From Rhynchopus sp. YZ270_cl-10 (taxonomy: Eukaryota > Euglenozoa > Diplonemea > Diplonemida > Diplonemidae), in contig OZ037872.1 in the NCBI GenBank assembly GCA_964035575.1, positions 992,001 through 1,056,000 of the forward strand: a stretch of DNA of 64,000 bases, given 5' to 3'. The position numbers and the translations under genes were made by a program. The notes below the pieces were generated by a model. It did no database searches. It had not been told where the DNA came from and worked only from the letters and a program-made list of their open reading frames with translations. Within the stretch, counting starts at the first letter, position 1. Each line of letters opens with the position of its first letter. Positions 19,456-30,373 of the stretch are shown in pieces.

Positions 19456-20805
19456 AGTGGAAAATTTTTTTTGGGATTTTTGGGCAAAGTTCAAAAATCC
19501 CAGCTAAAAATGGTCGGGAATGTTCGACGACCATGGGGGGGACCCTATGGATTTTTGGATTTTGAACTGAAAATTTTGGAGCATAAATTTGGAGAACAAA
19601 ATTACTATGTCCGAGTTTGAGGCCCAAAAATTCCATTAAAGCAAGAATTTTTAACTTTTGAGTATCTGTGGTACTCTCATATTTTTTCCTAACTCGCACA
19701 AAATTTCTAAAAACGGTGTTATTCTTTTTTTTCAATGAAGAATTCTTCATTGATTTTTTATTGGGATTTTGTTATGAATAATTATGCATCGGGTTATTCA
19801 GCGCGGCAAGACTGGTTATGTGTGTTTCTTTTTGTTTCAACAACCTAAATCAGCTGCCAAATTCAAATTACAGATGGGGCGGGGCATTGTAGTTCTGTCG
19901 TGTACACTCAAGGAGACAAAAGGGAAGAAATTTTTCCAGTCTCTGTTTGTGTGCTTCAAGAAGAACAAAAAAGTGAAGTTGATGCAGGCACCTCCGACTG
20001 ACTCACGTACGATGCCAGCTGGATGAAAGCACAAAGTGCCCTGCAGCCAACAACAGAAGGTGTAAAAAAGAAACCTGAACAATAGTATGAAGATGTGCTG
20101 CAGACACTTCGAGAGAGATACAAAGGGAATGATGGGTTGTGAGGTGATTTGCCTGCATCATGACACAACAAAAAGTGGAGATTGCACAACTGTGGCAACA
20201 CAACCGAGGCAACTACACTAACCCAACAATTTATCAAAAGAAATGAAACAAATGCCACAGGGGCGCTCCAAAAAAAACAAAAACAAAAAAAAAAAAAATA
20301 CCGAAAAACGCTTCCTTTTGTTGTCTCTGTTTCTTCTGGATTTTCCATGTCATACGTAGAGACTAAATGTGACCTTTTTTTCCAATCTAAGTAATGTCCC
20401 ACAACTGCTCGAGCAAAAAATAGTACAAACGATATAATAAACGAGTACCATCATCAACGCGTTTCTCGCCACATGCATGAGCAAAAAAAAAAAAAAACGC
20501 CCAAGAACAGAGCTGGACAGCGCCTCTTTGCAAAAACATGCTGTTAATGTGACACATACTCAAGATGCACAAAAAAAGGAAAATAAATACATTTCAACCA
20601 CACGGCATTCATCTGCCATGAATAGAAAGAAGTTGAAAATCAAAAGAAAACACGCCCTAATTGATCACAGCGGAGCACCACAAACCCCCAAAAAAAAATC
20701 AATCACAATACATTTTTGCACAACCCACACGGAAAGAAAAGCACAACACGCACACCACATGACACATACAGCCACCTCTCTCTCTCTCTCACTCACTCTC
20801 TCTGC
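19456..20805. other. Intergenic, A/T-run rich
   Basis: Includes a ~45-bp element (19988-20032) shared with 56773-56820, long A runs and a CT tract near 20777-20800. A phrase AAAATTACTATGTC near 19600 recurs near 16106. No supported gene. Confidence 0.45.
19988..20032 (-). repeat. Conserved 45-bp dispersed element, copy 1
   Basis: On the minus strand this reads GTGCTTTCATCC, then GCTGGCATCGTACGTG, then GTCAGTCGGAGGTGC. It is matched on the plus strand at 56773-56820 with one 4-base gap and about one substitution. Confidence 0.85.
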
Positions 20806-21870
20806 CTACAGAGCAATACCGCACCCAAGAATAACTGCAAGATAGGCGCTGGAGCAGACGGTAAATGCCGTCGGTGAGAAGAGGAATGTGAGGTAGCTGA
20901 GCGTGCTGTGGACGGCGATGTTGATGAGGACCGGGATGACGAGGGTGCTGTACTGTTTGCCTTCGCCTTTCCAGAGCTCGGGCTCGGCAAAGGGGGTGCC
21001 GTTCTTGTAGCGCTCGAGGACCTGGTCCTTGGAGCGGAAGACGTCGACAATACGCTCCTTCAGCACCTCCACGTTGTCTTCCCCCTTGAAGTTGCTTAGC
21101 TTAATGCGACGCACGTTGATGCTGATATCACTACCCTTCCCCGCAAGCAGCTGTGTCGGACGCGGGCAGTCCTCCGGATAGCACACCGTAAAGGAGTAGA
21201 TATCCTCGACCTCCTCATCCAGCCCCTGACACACCTGGATCATCCCGCCCGTCCGTGGGTACAGCAGATGCTTCAGCGGCTCGATCCCTTTGCTCTTTTG
21301 GAACTCAATCGACTCCTGCATCTTCCCCGCCGCGGAGGACCGGGTTCCTTCAGGGAAGATGACCACCCAGAAGGGCACCCTGCCGAGAAGACCGCCACGC
21401 GAGGCGTTGGTGATGTGGGAGACACCTTGTTGAATTTTCTTCTTGTCCGACGTCATGCTGCGGGTAAGGAAGATGAAGTCTGTGAGGTACCACGTCCAGC
21501 CCATGACAGGGATCCAAGCGAGGCTCTTCTTTGCGAGAGCACGGATGTTTGCAAGGAAGCCTGCGTGCATCACGACCCAAGCAACAACAAGCCAGTCGTA
21601 GCTGTTCACGTGGTTCGACACAATGATCGAGCTGTGGAGTCTGCTCAGCTCCTCCACTGGGACGTGAGAGAAGACACTATTGCAGTCCCCACCCCACTCC
21701 AAAAAGTACAAAAACGACAGCCCCACGTACTTAGTCGCTGTCGACGTCGCCTTCAGATACGCGACCCTTGAGAACGGCGCAACCGTCAGCATCGCACACA
21801 GCTGAAACACATTCGTGAAAATCCCAAAGCAAAGAAGCGACACAATTAAGGTAGGGGTCAGTGCCTTCAA
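20806..21870 (-). CDS. 1-acyl-glycerol-3-phosphate acyltransferase-like
   Basis: A membrane acyltransferase of the PlsC/LPLAT family, probably moving an acyl chain from acyl-CoA to lysophosphatidic acid or a related lysolipid in the endoplasmic reticulum. Motifs of the 354-residue frame: an N-terminal hydrophobic segment (residues ~5-30), motif I NHVNSYD (H87, D92), motif II-type KKSLAWIPVMGW (~114-125), motif III FPEGTR (172-177), motif IV LYPRTGG (~203-209), and two C-terminal hydrophobic segments (~308-350). The layout matches the AGPAT3/5 and plant LPAT2 group. The frame opens at TTG, with no in-frame ATG before a stop. An ATG eight bases upstream would be in frame if one C of ATGGACCTTG were absent, giving a typical MDLK start. 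This suggests an indel, a sequence error or an upstream exon. Confidence 0.85.
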   Translation of the reverse strand: MKALTPTLIVSLLCFGIFTNVFQLCAMLTVAPFSRVAYLKATSTATKYVGLSFLYFLEWGGDCNSVFSHVPVEELSRLHSSIIVSNHVNSYDWLVVAWVVMHAGFLANIRALAKKSLAWIPVMGWTWYLTDFIFLTRSMTSDKKKIQQGVSHITNASRGGLLGRVPFWVVIFPEGTRSSAAGKMQESIEFQKSKGIEPLKHLLYPRTGGMIQVCQGLDEEVEDIYSFTVCYPEDCPRPTQLLAGKGSDISINVRRIKLSNFKGEDNVEVLKERIVDVFRSKDQVLERYKNGTPFAEPELWKGEGKQYSTLVIPVLINIAVHSTLSYLTFLFSPTAFTVCSSAYLAVILGCGIAL

Positions 21871-22692
21871 GGTCCATCGAACGTTGCCCGCACGACACCC
21901 ATAGGGATTTTATGCACTCTCTGTGTTTTTGTCTGTGCGATTACTTTTGAGTGATTTTTAAACTATCCCAATGGGGGTAGGAAAATGGATGGGAGGTGGA
22001 GAGTCTTTTTTCATTGCTTTCTGGTTGCAGGGGGGGTGAAGGGGGTGTGAGGTTTCACATAAGAAACACAGGGCGACTACAAGGGCACATACACCCCCTT
22101 TGTGGTCCCAAAAACCGTATCAAAAAAAAAATGAAAGAACGTATAGTGATAATACAGCTCTTGAAAGGTAGGGCTGTTGCAGTGTCCCTTGTTGTTGTTT
22201 TGTTGTTTTGTTGTTTTGTTGTTTTGTTGTTTTGTTGTTTTGTTGTTTTGTTGTTTTGTTGTTTTGTTGTTTTGTTGTTTTGTTGTTGTTTTTTGACCAT
22301 TTCTTGTACGGAACAGACAATTTTTTTGAGGGAAATAAGCAACAAAAGAAAACGTCATGTGATACGATTAAAAAGATAAAGAAAAAATAAAGAAAACTTG
22401 AAAGGTGATCGTGCACACACATCTTGACCACAAAAAGGGGGGCAGCGGGGCAATATGAAAGAATTGCACATCACGACTCATCACACTTGAGTAGTTGATT
22501 TTTTTTTTTTTTGGTTTCCTCAATTTTGTGAGAATATGACATAATGTCATCGCTTTTTTGTACTGAAAATGTCACCCCCAAAAAAAGGGGGGGATTTAAA
22601 AAAAAAGGAGACCCAAACAGCGTGGCGGAATGACACGTCATCTGTATTATGTTCTGCCTTTTTCTTGTAGTTTTTTTGTTGGTGATTTTTTT
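21871..22692. other. Spacer upstream of acyltransferase gene
   Basis: On the minus strand a GCATAAAAT box lies about 25 bases before the first ATG (about 21878). The rest is G/A-rich sequence, the TTGTTTTG array and A/T runs. No gene. Confidence 0.45.
22194..22293. repeat. TTGTTTTG octamer array
   Basis: About 12 tandem copies of the octamer TTGTTTTG. The repeated LLFCCFVV and NNKTTKQQ frames are artefacts. Confidence 0.95.
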
Positions 22693-23004
22693 ACACTATT
22701 TATTTTGAATGTGTGTTTTCGGGTTTAAATAGCTGTTTAGTGGGGTTCTACTCCACTAAATAAATCGAGCAAAAATATGGTGAACTCAGAGGAGGGGGTC
22801 ATTCGGTTCGAAAAACGCTATTTCGGGCAATTAGAGCAAAAACAACGCCCTCAAATACAAGAATCAGTTTTGGAAAATCCCACTTTTTGGCTGAGTGGGT
22901 AAAGTAACCAGACCAGGTTGTGAAAAATAGCTGTTGGTTTTTTTTTGTTTGGGAAGATCGAGCGCGAAAACGTCCAAATACGTCATTTTTTTTGGAAAAA
23001 AATT
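22693..23004 (+). repeat. 312-bp direct duplication, copy 1
   Basis: Begins ACACTATTTATTTTGAATGT and ends in GGAAAAAAATT. It is repeated at 23099-23410 with no difference seen by eye. Contains CCACTAAATAAATCGAGCAA. Confidence 0.95.
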
Positions 23005-23098
23005 ACCCAGCAATTTTTCTAAATACAAGGTCCCCGACCCCCATTTTCACAAAAAAATTGGCCTATTTCTACAGCCATATTTGTACGGCAAATCTCTA

Positions 23099-23410
23099 AC
23101 ACTATTTATTTTGAATGTGTGTTTTCGGGTTTAAATAGCTGTTTAGTGGGGTTCTACTCCACTAAATAAATCGAGCAAAAATATGGTGAACTCAGAGGAG
23201 GGGGTCATTCGGTTCGAAAAACGCTATTTCGGGCAATTAGAGCAAAAACAACGCCCTCAAATACAAGAATCAGTTTTGGAAAATCCCACTTTTTGGCTGA
23301 GTGGGTAAAGTAACCAGACCAGGTTGTGAAAAATAGCTGTTGGTTTTTTTTTGTTTGGGAAGATCGAGCGCGAAAACGTCCAAATACGTCATTTTTTTTG
23401 GAAAAAAATT
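23099..23410 (+). repeat. 312-bp direct duplication, copy 2
   Basis: Second copy of 22693-23004, 406 bases downstream. It is followed by short CACTTGTAACGTTA repeats at about 23465-23540. Confidence 0.95.
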
Positions 23411-23597
23411 TTTCTGTCGTACTGATCCGGGTACATGTCACCGGCTCCTCCCACATACATGTGGCACTTGTAACGTTATTCGTGCCACTTGTACCCATTT
23501 TTCACTTGTAACGTTACGAGTTACTTCACTTGTAATGTGCCATACTGACAGCAACGCGTTTGTGTGTCGTTTTTACGGTGCAAAGGAGAACGGAGCG

Positions 23598-23689
23598 TGA
23601 CCCTTTTGTCAAAGCAGGCCGCTCTTTTATATGCAGTTCAGCTGTTCTTCAGGGCATGACCCTTTTGTCAAAACAGGCCGCTCTTTTAT
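23598..23689 (+). repeat. ~59-bp tandem duplication
   Basis: TGACCCTTTTGTCAAA(G/A)C followed by AGGCCGCTCTTTTAT occurs at 23598 and again at 23657, just before the large array begins. Confidence 0.9.
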
Positions 23690-23893
23690 TTGTTTTGTGG
23701 CCGGTGACTCCTCCCGCCCCGGCAAGTAAGGGCCAGGGCTGTCCCGCATGCGGGGTTCTGCGTGTGGGTGGCCCATGGTCTCCTCCTCCTCCTCTTCCTC
23801 CTCCTCTCCTCCTCTCCGCCGTACCTTGGTAATTTGCTATGTGTGCCACGTTTTGTTTGTTCACAAAAAACGTACCCACTTTTTTCTCTTGCA

Positions 23894-23945
23894 GATGGGT
23901 TAAGATGTATGTGCACAAGAGACACATTCATCTGCCAACCTTTCT
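23894..23945 (+). other. Small hairpin element, protease-array type
   Basis: CTCTTGCAG is followed by AGATG(T)ATGTG, the loop region CACAAGAGA, and CACAT(T)CATCT, a double stem of 5+5 bp, then GCCAACCTTTC and a pyrimidine tract. The same copy recurs at 27484, 31065, 34646, 38227, 41808, 45389 and 48970 (positions of the AGATG). Loop core and tail match the copies at 54748, 55612 and elsewhere. Confidence 0.75.
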
Positions 23946-25112
23946 TTCCTTTTTCCTTTTTTCATCCTTTTGTTCTAGTGCACAGGTGTGCTTGTCTGTG
24001 GGTCTCTGTCCCGCTGCATTGCCAAGCCCTTGTTTGCTTTGGTGTACTATAAACGTTGTTGAAAACCACCCAAATGCGCGTGTGGGTCCATGCTCTGCTC
24101 CCGTGTGTGTGGTGTGGGCCCCCGCGTTGGAATCACGCAACCCCCTGTCGTCCACGGTCTAACTCCACTCCCTCGCCCCCCCTTCCCAACCCCCTTTTGT
24201 TTATGTCTGTCATCATTCTGCTGCTGTCGGAAGGGAAAGCAAAGCCGTGGAAGGATTGGGCTGCACTGAACTGGGCTTCGGGAGGGGGGTCGGGGGGCTT
24301 CATGCCTCCCACCCCCCTCCCCCGTTTGTGTGCCCCCGCTGTTCTTCTGGTCTCCCCTCTCACACTGCCGCCACCAGAGTGGCAGCACCCCTGTGCTCAT
24401 GGTGGCGGTGGTGGTGGTGGTGGTGGTGGAAATATGCAGGAGGCAGCGCGCGTCGTGTATTGCCACAGATCCGCGTTTGTCCCACAAACGAAGGCTTTTT
24501 TTTTTAATATTTTTATTGCAGAACTGGCAACAGTCGAGTCTTGTTTCCGATATGTGAAAATGTGACCAAAAGGGGAACCGGAACTGTGTTCTGTGTTCTG
24601 TGTGGTACATCCTAGGGTGTCCACATGGATACAGTTAAGTTTTCAAACAAATTAAGCATGCGAAGGAAAAGAAAACGAAAAAAAACTACAAAATACCGAG
24701 GGATGCATGTGTCCCGCCAACGGATCAACCACACAAATAACGTAATAGAAAACAATTATAAAAAAAAAGGGGGGGGCGCAACCTGTTTCTTCGATACTCC
24801 CCTGCCACCCCTTTCCTTTAGGCGCGACAACGCCATACTGTCCTTTGAATCTCTCCTCACATGCACTCTGTCTCCGCTCATGGGATGGACTTGCCTTGCT
24901 GCACACTTGACTAACTTAAATGTTCTCCGCACAACGGCCAGTAATAAACGGGAATAGCTACGGGAAGGAAATGTGCGCATATTTATCGTTTTACCTCACC
25001 ATTTTACGCCCGCTTCCCCTTCTGGGAGCAGCCACCTCAGACCCCACTTCACCCCACCGCACCCGCACCCGCACCCCACAGGAACCACAAGACAAAGCAA
25101 AAGGCCAAGACA

Positions 25113-26792
25113 ATGCGTGTGTTGTTCCTTGCGGCGATGGCCGCAGCGTCGTCTGCATCCTTGGTGCAGCTGCACGCTGCGCAGAACGTGCCTGCCGGGT
25201 GGAGGCTGACGAGCGAGAAGGTTGCGCCTGGGGCGAAGTTCCACAACGTGGCGATCGGGATGAAGCGCTCGAACGTGGCGGAGCTCGACAGGCTCATTGC
25301 GGACGTGTCGAACCCCGCAAGCCCGAACTACCTGAACTACCCGACGTACGCGGAGATGGGTGACCTGGTGCGCCCGGCAGCGTCGAACACGGCGGCAGTG
25401 AAGGCGTGGCTGGCACGCCACAACGTGAACGGTGTGGTGGAGCACGCACACGGCGACTACATGCACTTTGAGGCGACTGCGGAGCAGCTGGAGACGATGG
25501 GTGGAGGCCAGTTCTCGACCTACGAGCACCCGACCGGGATGAAGGTGCACCGTATGACCTCGGGGGTGAACGTGCCGTCGGAGATTGCGGCTGTGATTGA
25601 CACCTTTGCTGGGTTCCACGGCTTCCCCCTGAACCCGACTGTGAGCGCAGAGAAGAAGGTGGTGACGGAGAAGGTGGAGGCCTGCGCCGGGTGCGTTGTG
25701 ACCCCGCCCTTCCTGCGCACGATGTACAACATCTCCGATGTTGCCAAGAGCGGAAAGTCGAACCTGAACGCGATTGCGCAGTACCAGGGCCAGTACGTGT
25801 CCGACTCGGACCTGGCGAGCTTCTGCGAGACGTACGACCCGTCGTCGGGCTCGTGCAAGATTGAGAAGTACGTGGGCCAGGACGAGCAGAAGGAGCCCGG
25901 TGTTGAGTCGATGCTTGACACCGAGTACATTGTGCCCCTGGGCAAGCAGGGCACCTGGGTGTACTCGTACCCGAACTTCGACTTCTGCTCGGACCTGATC
26001 AACTTCGGATCGAACGTGACGAGCGAGTCCACCTACCCCTACACCATCAGCATCAGCTACGGGTCGCAGAAGATCGACTTCTGCTCGGCAGCACTGATTG
26101 CGCGTTTCTCGCAGGACATCCAGAAGATGGGCACCATGGGGATCACCGTCATGATCTCGAGCGGAGACGACGGCAGTGGTCACGAAACCCGCCAGGGCGC
26201 CAACACCGGAAAGCTCTCCCCGTCGTACCCTGCATCGATCCCCTTCGCCGTGGCTGTGGGGTCGACCTACTTCATCTCGGGCAGCAGCGGGGCTGAGGAG
26301 GCCACCACGCAGTTCGGGTCTGGCGGTGGGTTCTCCTACGACTTCAGCGCCCCGTCGTACCAGACGGCCGACATTGCGACCTACCTGTCGACTGTCGACC
26401 TCCCCACCACCTACGCATACGCAAAGACCGGCCGTGGATCCCCCGATGTGTCTGCCCTGGGCCAGTCGTACACCGTGCGTGTGAACGGCCAGGACATGGG
26501 TGTGGGCGGGACCTCTGCGTCGTCCCCGGCCTTCGCAGGCATTGTGACGCTCCTGAACGAGGCCTGCCTCTCTGTGGGCGGCAAGACCCTTGGGTTCGCC
26601 AACCCGCTCTTCTACTCCAACCCGACCATGTTCCGTGACGTGACTGCGGGTACCAACGCCATTGGCGAGAACAAGGAGGGCTGGAAGGCCATCAAGGGAT
26701 GGGACGCGTCCACCGGACTTGGAACCCCGGACTTCGCTAGGATGCTCCCGGTCGTCAAGGCCGCGTGCGCCGCTGCCGCCAAGAGGAACTGA
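25113..26792 (+). CDS. Sedolisin (S53) protease precursor, copy 1
   Basis: A secreted or lysosomal/vacuolar acid serine protease of the sedolisin/tripeptidyl-peptidase 1 family (559 residues). The parts are a signal peptide (~1-17), a pro-domain (~24-190, with KFHNVAIGMKR and YPTYAEM features of the activation domain), and then the catalytic domain. Family catalytic residues are present: E265 and D269 (ESMLD), oxyanion D352 (SSGDDGSG), nucleophile S468 (GGTSASSP), and calcium-site aspartates D509 (FRDVTAG) and D531 (GWDASTGLGTP). N-glycosylation sites are N206 and N301. The protein is likely made as an inactive zymogen that cleaves itself at acid pH. There are no introns. Codons are strongly G/C-ending, suggesting high expression. 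The ATG lies 31 bases after CACCCCACAG. AATAAA follows the stop at 26803. Confidence 0.95.
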   Translation: MRVLFLAAMAAASSASLVQLHAAQNVPAGWRLTSEKVAPGAKFHNVAIGMKRSNVAELDRLIADVSNPASPNYLNYPTYAEMGDLVRPAASNTAAVKAWLARHNVNGVVEHAHGDYMHFEATAEQLETMGGGQFSTYEHPTGMKVHRMTSGVNVPSEIAAVIDTFAGFHGFPLNPTVSAEKKVVTEKVEACAGCVVTPPFLRTMYNISDVAKSGKSNLNAIAQYQGQYVSDSDLASFCETYDPSSGSCKIEKYVGQDEQKEPGVESMLDTEYIVPLGKQGTWVYSYPNFDFCSDLINFGSNVTSESTYPYTISISYGSQKIDFCSAALIARFSQDIQKMGTMGITVMISSGDDGSGHETRQGANTGKLSPSYPASIPFAVAVGSTYFISGSSGAEEATTQFGSGGGFSYDFSAPSYQTADIATYLSTVDLPTTYAYAKTGRGSPDVSALGQSYTVRVNGQDMGVGGTSASSPAFAGIVTLLNEACLSVGGKTLGFANPLFYSNPTMFRDVTAGTNAIGENKEGWKAIKGWDASTGLGTPDFARMLPVVKAACAAAAKRN

Positions 26793-28693
26793 GTGCAGTA
26801 AAAATAAATAGCAAACAGCCGCAACAAAACAAAACAAAAAAGGTGTGAAGGTGTAAGCAGCTGTTTGTATTTTTTTGTTTCTTTTCCTCTCCTCTTCCTC
26901 TGCAGTCCCAGACAGGACAACAAGACCAGAACTCGCTGTACGCGGACTGTGTACCTGTTTTCCCATTGATGTGCTCTTACCCAGGTGTTTGCCAGCGTGT
27001 GTGTATACGTATACGGGGCACATTCATAGTTGGAAGCCGGTACCATCTACACCCCTCCCCAGAGGATTCCCCTCTTTTTTCCATTAAACACGTGTTTGTT
27101 ATGCAGCGCGCACCCCCCACCACCACGCCTTTGCTGTGCGGGGGGATGCGGACTGCCTGTTCTCCTGATGTGACATTGCTTGTCCTGTTCCCTGTTTTTT
27201 TCTTCTTCTTTCTCTCTTTTCTTTTTCAAACTTGACAAAAACGTGGACAATAGCTTTTCTGTGTATTGAGGTGATGGTGGGGGAGGGGGGAGGGAGAGGA
27301 GGGCAAGTAAGGGCCAGGGCTGTCCCGCATGCGGGGTTCTGCGTGTGGGTGGCCCATGGTCTCCTCCTCCTCCTCTTCCTCCTCCTCTCCTCCTCTCCGC
27401 CGTACCTTGGTAATTTGCTATGTGTGCCACGTTTTGTTTGTTCACAAAAAACGTACCCACTTTTTTCTCTTGCAGATGGGTTAAGATGTATGTGCACAAG
27501 AGACACATTCATCTGCCAACCTTTCTTTCCTTTTTCCTTTTTTCATCCTTTTGTTCTAGTGCACAGGTGTGCTTGTCTGTGGGTCTCTGTCCCGCTGCAT
27601 TGCCAAGCCCTTGTTTGCTTTGGTGTACTATAAACGTTGTTGAAAACCACCCAAATGCGCGTGTGGGTCCATGCTCTGCTCCCGTGTGTGTGGTGTGGGC
27701 CCCCGCGTTGGAATCACGCAACCCCCTGTCGTCCACGGTCTAACTCCACTCCCTCGCCCCCCCTTCCCAACCCCCTTTTGTTTATGTCTGTCATCATTCT
27801 GCTGCTGTCGGAAGGGAAAGCAAAGCCGTGGAAGGATTGGGCTGCACTGAACTGGGCTTCGGGAGGGGGGTCGGGGGGCTTCATGCCTCCCACCCCCCTC
27901 CCCCGTTTGTGTGCCCCCGCTGTTCTTCTGGTCTCCCCTCTCACACTGCCGCCACCAGAGTGGCAGCACCCCTGTGCTCATGGTGGCGGTGGTGGTGGTG
28001 GTGGTGGTGGAAATATGCAGGAGGCAGCGCGCGTCGTGTATTGCCACAGATCCGCGTTTGTCCCACAAACGAAGGCTTTTTTTTTTAATATTTTTATTGC
28101 AGAACTGGCAACAGTCGAGTCTTGTTTCCGATATGTGAAAATGTGACCAAAAGGGGAACCGGAACTGTGTTCTGTGTTCTGTGTGGTACATCCTAGGGTG
28201 TCCACATGGATACAGTTAAGTTTTCAAACAAATTAAGCATGCGAAGGAAAAGAAAACGAAAAAAAACTACAAAATACCGAGGGATGCATGTGTCCCGCCA
28301 ACGGATCAACCACACAAATAACGTAATAGAAAACAATTATAAAAAAAAAGGGGGGGGCGCAACCTGTTTCTTCGATACTCCCCTGCCACCCCTTTCCTTT
28401 AGGCGCGACAACGCCATACTGTCCTTTGAATCTCTCCTCACATGCACTCTGTCTCCGCTCATGGGATGGACTTGCCTTGCTGCACACTTGACTAACTTAA
28501 ATGTTCTCCGCACAACGGCCAGTAATAAACGGGAATAGCTACGGGAAGGAAATGTGCGCATATTTATCGTTTTACCTCACCATTTTACGCCCGCTTCCCC
28601 TTCTGGGAGCAGCCACCTCAGACCCCACTTCACCCCACCGCACCCGCACCCGCACCCCACAGGAACCACAAGACAAAGCAAAAGGCCAAGACA
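26793..28693. other. Protease unit spacer (repeated seven times)
   Basis: The spacer carries an AATAAA just after the stop, pyrimidine tracts, a possible 169-base intron (GTAAG at 27307 to TTGCAG at 27475), the small hairpin element, a GGTGGT tract near 27985, and the module CCATACTGTCCTTTGAATCT at 28414. No second gene is supported. The 675-codon minus-strand frame through the protease is a codon-bias shadow. Confidence 0.7.
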
Positions 28694-30373
28694 ATGCGTG
28701 TGTTGTTCCTTGCGGCGATGGCCGCAGCGTCGTCTGCATCCTTGGTGCAGCTGCACGCTGCGCAGAACGTGCCTGCCGGGTGGAGGCTGACGAGCGAGAA
28801 GGTTGCGCCTGGGGCGAAGTTCCACAACGTGGCGATCGGGATGAAGCGCTCGAACGTGGCGGAGCTCGACAGGCTCATTGCGGACGTGTCGAACCCCGCA
28901 AGCCCGAACTACCTGAACTACCCGACGTACGCGGAGATGGGTGACCTGGTGCGCCCGGCAGCGTCGAACACGGCGGCAGTGAAGGCGTGGCTGGCACGCC
29001 ACAACGTGAACGGTGTGGTGGAGCACGCACACGGCGACTACATGCACTTTGAGGCGACTGCGGAGCAGCTGGAGACGATGGGTGGAGGCCAGTTCTCGAC
29101 CTACGAGCACCCGACCGGGATGAAGGTGCACCGTATGACCTCGGGGGTGAACGTGCCGTCGGAGATTGCGGCTGTGATTGACACCTTTGCTGGGTTCCAC
29201 GGCTTCCCCCTGAACCCGACTGTGAGCGCAGAGAAGAAGGTGGTGACGGAGAAGGTGGAGGCCTGCGCCGGGTGCGTTGTGACCCCGCCCTTCCTGCGCA
29301 CGATGTACAACATCTCCGATGTTGCCAAGAGCGGAAAGTCGAACCTGAACGCGATTGCGCAGTACCAGGGCCAGTACGTGTCCGACTCGGACCTGGCGAG
29401 CTTCTGCGAGACGTACGACCCGTCGTCGGGCTCGTGCAAGATTGAGAAGTACGTGGGCCAGGACGAGCAGAAGGAGCCCGGTGTTGAGTCGATGCTTGAC
29501 ACCGAGTACATTGTGCCCCTGGGCAAGCAGGGCACCTGGGTGTACTCGTACCCGAACTTCGACTTCTGCTCGGACCTGATCAACTTCGGATCGAACGTGA
29601 CGAGCGAGTCCACCTACCCCTACACCATCAGCATCAGCTACGGGTCGCAGAAGATCGACTTCTGCTCGGCAGCACTGATTGCGCGTTTCTCGCAGGACAT
29701 CCAGAAGATGGGCACCATGGGGATCACCGTCATGATCTCGAGCGGAGACGACGGCAGTGGTCACGAAACCCGCCAGGGCGCCAACACCGGAAAGCTCTCC
29801 CCGTCGTACCCTGCATCGATCCCCTTCGCCGTGGCTGTGGGGTCGACCTACTTCATCTCGGGCAGCAGCGGGGCTGAGGAGGCCACCACGCAGTTCGGGT
29901 CTGGCGGTGGGTTCTCCTACGACTTCAGCGCCCCGTCGTACCAGACGGCCGACATTGCGACCTACCTGTCGACTGTCGACCTCCCCACCACCTACGCATA
30001 CGCAAAGACCGGCCGTGGATCCCCCGATGTGTCTGCCCTGGGCCAGTCGTACACCGTGCGTGTGAACGGCCAGGACATGGGTGTGGGCGGGACCTCTGCG
30101 TCGTCCCCGGCCTTCGCAGGCATTGTGACGCTCCTGAACGAGGCCTGCCTCTCTGTGGGCGGCAAGACCCTTGGGTTCGCCAACCCGCTCTTCTACTCCA
30201 ACCCGACCATGTTCCGTGACGTGACTGCGGGTACCAACGCCATTGGCGAGAACAAGGAGGGCTGGAAGGCCATCAAGGGATGGGACGCGTCCACCGGACT
30301 TGGAACCCCGGACTTCGCTAGGATGCTCCCGGTCGTCAAGGCCGCGTGCGCCGCTGCCGCCAAGAGGAACTGA
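28694..30373 (+). CDS. Sedolisin (S53) protease precursor, copy 2
   Basis: Translation identical to copy 1 (559 residues, complete Glu-Asp-Ser set and calcium aspartates). Same upstream CACCCCACAG and same downstream AATAAA. No copy-specific change is seen, so all copies should make the same enzyme and the array would act as gene dosage. Confidence 0.95.
   Translation: MRVLFLAAMAAASSASLVQLHAAQNVPAGWRLTSEKVAPGAKFHNVAIGMKRSNVAELDRLIADVSNPASPNYLNYPTYAEMGDLVRPAASNTAAVKAWLARHNVNGVVEHAHGDYMHFEATAEQLETMGGGQFSTYEHPTGMKVHRMTSGVNVPSEIAAVIDTFAGFHGFPLNPTVSAEKKVVTEKVEACAGCVVTPPFLRTMYNISDVAKSGKSNLNAIAQYQGQYVSDSDLASFCETYDPSSGSCKIEKYVGQDEQKEPGVESMLDTEYIVPLGKQGTWVYSYPNFDFCSDLINFGSNVTSESTYPYTISISYGSQKIDFCSAALIARFSQDIQKMGTMGITVMISSGDDGSGHETRQGANTGKLSPSYPASIPFAVAVGSTYFISGSSGAEEATTQFGSGGGFSYDFSAPSYQTADIATYLSTVDLPTTYAYAKTGRGSPDVSALGQSYTVRVNGQDMGVGGTSASSPAFAGIVTLLNEACLSVGGKTLGFANPLFYSNPTMFRDVTAGTNAIGENKEGWKAIKGWDASTGLGTPDFARMLPVVKAACAAAAKRN

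Noticed and set aside
24047-24610. Minus-strand 187-codon frame in the array spacer
   Set aside because: Driven by triplet runs (ACC/GGT tract) and identical only because the whole unit is repeated; no domain resemblance.
24996-27023. 675-codon minus-strand open frame opposite each protease gene
   Set aside because: It runs antisense through a gene with strong G/C-ending codons, which leaves the reverse frame open. The product is Arg/His/Val-rich with no family resemblance.
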